In this document: positions 41,344 through 43,942 of the stretch, piece after piece
Layout: the number at the start of each line of letters is the position of its first letter
Numbering within the stretch: position 1 is the stretch's first letter
Source: an uncultured Hyphomicrobiales bacterium
GTDB lineage: Bacteria; Pseudomonadota; Alphaproteobacteria; Rhizobiales; Beijerinckiaceae
Assembly: GCA_903931945.1 (NCBI GenBank)
Contig: CAIZEI010000123.1
Coordinates: 1 to 43,942 of the forward strand
Direction: 5' to 3'
DNA length: 43,942 nt
Made by a program: the position numbers and the translations under genes
Notes under the pieces: generated by a model
Database searches by the model: none
Told to the model about the DNA's origin: nothing
The model's input: the letters and a program-made list of their open reading frames with translations, nothing else

Positions 41344-41531
41344 CCGCTGATCGACGTATCACGAACACGGTGGGCGGCATGCATTTTCGCCCGCTCTTGT
41401 CGCTGAATGACCCTGAACGTCGTTTCAACCGCTATCTACCGAGCGACTGCGGTAACTTAAATTCACGCGCCATGTTCGGTCAGATGTATAGTGAACGATC
41501 AGGATTCCTTTGCCGCCAGATTTTTGAATAC
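41344..41531. other. 188-base gap, no gene
   Basis: Between the resolvase fragment and the glycosyltransferase-like gene I see no coding sequence or structure that stands out. Confidence 0.4.
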
Positions 41532-42722
41532 TCACGATTTTGCCGTGTTCCTCGCTAAGTATTGCGCCAGCGGATTGAGCCCGGCATGTGCAGTATCTCG
41601 ATTGAATTCGAGGTAGGCGGCAGAATCAAATCCCGGATTCGGATTAGAGCCTTCATGGGCCCCGCGTGTGATGTAGTGAACAAGCGGGTTGATCTTTAGC
41701 CGTCGCAATTCCGGATGAGTAGCGAAGTAGTATCCGGAATCGAAATAAGGGTTTGGCCATCTACCCTCTAAAGCTCCCGACCTCATGTAGTGAGCAAGTG
41801 GATGAACTTCGGCATCTGCGATATCGGGATATTTGTTGAGATACCAAACGTCGTCGAAAAGTCCTGATCCCCGCACTAGACGCGCTTCGAATTGATTTCG
41901 GTCTAGTCGCAAGCGAAATCGCTCGAGCGTCGCACGATGAAATGGCGCGATCAGCGTCACAACAAACGCGCCCATTCGCATCAAACTATAGACAAGCATC
42001 CGGTCACGCCATCCTCGCCACAACGCCCAGCTGAAGCCTCCCCGGCGGTCCGCAGCCGTGTCGGGGCGAATGTTGTTAACGTCAGTATTTCGTCTCTGCG
42101 TAGCTAACATCGGTGTAAGCGCGTACATTCCCGGTAAGTTTGATATCGCCGAGTCAACGGCATCGCCAAGCCAACTTACGGAAACGGCAGGATCCATGGG
42201 CTCCGTCTGCCGAAACCAGCGCAAAAGTGGCTCATTGGCAATATAGGCATGCAAGCAACCTGAACGCGCCCGGAGAAGGCCGGGGGCGACGGGATAGGCC
42301 TGGAAGGGGAAATGGCCCAGGAACAATCCCCACCAATCCCGAGGTATTCGGTCTAATGATTCGGCGATGCGCGCCTTTATGACCGATAAAGGGGCGTCGA
42401 TTGAAACGTCATCCTCGAACACCAGGATCGTCGTGTGGCCATGGCGACCTGCGTGGAGCGCCAATGAACGGTGAGAGCGCCATATTGCCATCGTGACGAA
42501 ACGGCGGCGCTTGGGCCGGTACATTATCACGGCTTGACAGAGACCGATCGCGTGGAAATGTGCGATCGCCTTTGCAGCGCGTTCGGGTTGTTCACGCAGT
42601 GAAATGCAATAGATTGCCCCAATTTTTGCGAATGGTTGCGCCTCAGAAATCGCGCAATTGGGGCAACTGGAATTAAACGGTATTCGCTCGAAGTCGGCAT
42701 CGTCGGAAGCGGGGGCGGGCAT
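41532..42722 (-). CDS. GT25-like glycosyltransferase with three C-terminal repeats
   Basis: 396 residues; ATG at 42722 after AGGAGAATCT. The N-terminal 220 residues match GT25 (LPS-type) transferases: GAIYCISLREQPERAAKAIAHF, then SHRSLALHAGRHGHTTILVFEDD (Glu103-Asp104-Asp105 is the acidic donor motif) and a GCLHAYI strand. The last 105 residues hold three copies of a repeat: FDDVWYLNKYPDI..., FDSGYYFATHPEL... and FDSAAYLEFN..., each followed by NPL.HY/QYL; the first two continue with GA.EG..PNP. Such repeats accompany sugar transferases of the envelope. It carries no signal peptide. Surface-polysaccharide decoration is likely. Confidence 0.78.
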   Translation of the reverse strand: MPAPASDDADFERIPFNSSCPNCAISEAQPFAKIGAIYCISLREQPERAAKAIAHFHAIGLCQAVIMYRPKRRRFVTMAIWRSHRSLALHAGRHGHTTILVFEDDVSIDAPLSVIKARIAESLDRIPRDWWGLFLGHFPFQAYPVAPGLLRARSGCLHAYIANEPLLRWFRQTEPMDPAVSVSWLGDAVDSAISNLPGMYALTPMLATQRRNTDVNNIRPDTAADRRGGFSWALWRGWRDRMLVYSLMRMGAFVVTLIAPFHRATLERFRLRLDRNQFEARLVRGSGLFDDVWYLNKYPDIADAEVHPLAHYMRSGALEGRWPNPYFDSGYYFATHPELRRLKINPLVHYITRGAHEGSNPNPGFDSAAYLEFNRDTAHAGLNPLAQYLARNTAKS

Positions 42723-42786
42723 AGATTCTCCTGCAACTCGTGGCACAAGAGGTCAGAAATGTGACCTAAAACCGACATTTCCATAA

Positions 42787-43236
42787 TTAGACCCGCCCTT
42801 CCTCCGTATGCACTTCCGCAATGTCGATGTGGAAATAGCCGATCGGGCAGGTCTTGAAACGCAATCGCTTTGGCTTATCGCCATCGGTATCAGCAAGCCG
42901 CGCGATGCCGTGCCGCTGGAAACAGCGATGCAGACTTGAACGGGTCAAGCGTGGGATCGTCGCTTGCAGTGAATAAAGGCAATCGTCGAGGGGAAGAAGC
43001 GTATGGCGTCGAAACGCCACGATGATTGCTTCCTCTTCCGGTGTCAGGATCGTCGAACGGATCTCGCGGGGGCCCATTCTGGCGTCTGTAACAGTTTGCC
43101 GCTTCCGCCATTTTTGAACCGTCGTCGGGCTGATGCCGTGACGCTGGGCGAGCGCCCTCACGCTCGCTTGACTCGCTTGGATTGCCCGACGAATTGCCTC
43201 TGTCGTCGTGGCGCTCCCGTGAAGAACCTGTCCCAT
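42787..43236 (-). mobile_element. IS481-family transposase, truncated at the 3' end
   Basis: 149 residues from the ATG at 43236. The N-terminal HTH (TEAIRRAIQASQASVRALAQRHGISPTTVQKWRKR), LTPEEEAIIVAFRRHTLLPLDDCLYSL and HFHIDIAEV-like (YFHIDIAEVHTEEG) segments are those of IS481 transposases. The reading frame then meets a stop at 42787, about half the usual length, just after the first catalytic Asp. So the rest of the DDE domain is lost. The far end at 43290 (TGTTCAGTCCC) might be the remaining terminal end. Insertion is next to the GT25-like gene. Confidence 0.85.
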
Positions 43237-43580
43237 ATGGCCTCCCTCCATGAGCGATCAAACGTATCACCACATGACGGGACTGAACAACCAGGCCAAA
43301 TTTGACCCGATTGCGCTTGTTGACAAGATCGGCGAGCCGATTTGCCGGTAGGAAAAGCGTCTGGGCGGACCAAATCGGGGCCGAGGGCTCAATGGCATGG
43401 TGTATTTCGTCATCGAGACGCACCTTTCCCGTCGTTTTCGATCAGACACGCGCGCCCCCAACGCACTACTCCGTTGATGTGATGGGTGGCGGCCTCAATC
43501 CCGCAGTGATGCGCAGGATATCGGCGAAGACATTTCTTGGAATGGCCACCTCCGCCATCTGGAACGCATCGTAGCGCGCT

Positions 43581-43635
43581 TGGCGCAACGAAAATATGGC
43601 GCGAATGGCGCAACGCAAAAAGTCGCGAATGGCGC
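43581..43635. repeat. Imperfect tandem repeat of 24-25 bases
   Basis: TGGCGCAACG-AAAA-TATGGCGCGAA is followed by TGGCGCAACGCAAAAAGTCGCGAA and a partial third copy. GCGAATGGCGC occurs exactly at 43601-43611 and 43625-43635. The spacing is iteron-like but only two and a bit copies exist. Confidence 0.6.
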
Positions 43636-43808
43636 TTCAGCGACACGGCGACCTCGCTTGGAGACCGCCCGGCGGCGTCTGAAGATGGGGGAAACGCGTC
43701 TTTTGTAAGCTTCCCGGGCTGAAAGTTCTGTGGTGGGCCGGTTTCTGGGGGATCGCCGACATGAAAACCGGCGAGAGTTTTCCACCGGTTTCGTCCGCTC
43801 GTGTGCAG

Positions 43809-43869
43809 GTTTCTCGGACGCCCTCGCTACGGCTGCGGGCGGGCGCGCCTGGCCGTGCGTCCGAGAAGC
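43809..43869. repeat. Long perfect inverted repeat near the window end
   Basis: TTCTCGGACG (43811-43820) and CGTCCGAGAA (43858-43867) are exact reverse complements, with G-C and G-T pairs extending the stem to twelve. The 37-base loop is GC-rich and holds further short repeats. Confidence 0.6.
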
Positions 43870-43942
43870 GCCAAGGCACGAAATCGCGGTCCGGTCGGGG
43901 GCCGATGGCGCGGCGGCGATCTATGGGGATTTGAGGATCACG

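Larger units (their letters stand above)
43252..43942. other. 690-base gap without a recognised gene but with many inverted repeats
   Basis: No coding sequence of merit is found on either strand; long ORFs here are shadows of GC-rich DNA. Structure is plentiful: a tandem imperfect repeat (43581-43635), two alternative stems formed by GCCGGTTT / AAACCGGC / CCGGTTT at 43737-43744, 43765-43772 and 43785-43791, and a ten-base perfect inverted repeat 43811-43820 with 43858-43867. A minus-strand frame reading RQARYDAFQMAEVAIPRNVFADI at 43515-43590 looks protein-like and may be a fragment of a decayed gene. Confidence 0.55.

Noticed and set aside
43637..43879. 80-codon minus-strand ORF near the window end
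   Set aside because: It runs through inverted repeats and has no motif or ribosome-binding site, so it is likely chance coding in GC-rich DNA.
1..43942. CRISPR arrays, tRNA and rRNA genes
   Set aside because: No regularly spaced repeats, no cloverleaf T-loop sequence in a suitable context and no rRNA-like stretches were seen by eye. A tRNAscan run could overturn this.

Overview
The window looks like chromosome from a GC-rich alphaproteobacterium, most likely Hyphomicrobiales (Rhizobiales), possibly a Beijerinckiaceae or Bradyrhizobium relative. The signs are TrmFO, a YajC-SecD-SecF block linked to an Mth938/NDUFAF3-like gene and an NDUFAF6-like squalene/phytoene-synthase gene, DUF2842 beside CtaA/COX15, a small DUF1127 gene, and Bug-type receptors. 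I see no rRNA, tRNA or CRISPR array. Layout: (1) 1-9996 is mostly a catabolic or transport-like neighbourhood: two divergent Bug (TctC) receptors, a shikimate-dehydrogenase homologue, a carboxymuconolactone-decarboxylase-like protein, a hydroxyisobutyrate-dehydrogenase-like enzyme, two class II aldolases and a VOC protein, with a small AT-rich pair (3012-3927). (2) 10077-15436 holds RNA modification and envelope genes: RsmC-like, RsuA-like, a GT39-like transferase, DUF1127 with a structured 3' region, and trmFO. (3) 15458-21888 is the Sec/complex-I-assembly block read leftwards. It is interspersed with an unknown AT-rich pair (15458-16180), a secreted isochorismatase-fold protein, and a VapD-like toxin plus small partner sitting exactly between secD and secF. 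(4) 22002-26751 is an envelope or polysaccharide block: a CelD-type GNAT protein, a polysaccharide deacetylase, and a small operon containing an exosortase cut by one in-frame TAA. (5) 26883-28954 has DUF2842, COX15 and a VapBC pair. (6) 29341-38104 is a second catabolic-like stretch: a LigC-like dehydrogenase, an MFS exporter, MmsB, a methyltransferase, a second VOC, a third class II aldolase carrying an apparent signal peptide, CFA synthase, an MBL-fold protein with an eroded metal site, and a cupin. (7) 38280-43942 is accessory DNA: an AT-rich, tightly packed three-gene module of unknown function, a resolvase tail, a GT25-like protein with three C-terminal repeats, a truncated IS481-type transposase, and about 690 bases of structured, apparently non-coding DNA. 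The strongest candidate for an undescribed system is the three-gene module at 38280-40505. The VapD pair inside secDF and the nonsense-split exosortase are the next most interesting. All assignments come from reading motifs by eye; no database search was possible.
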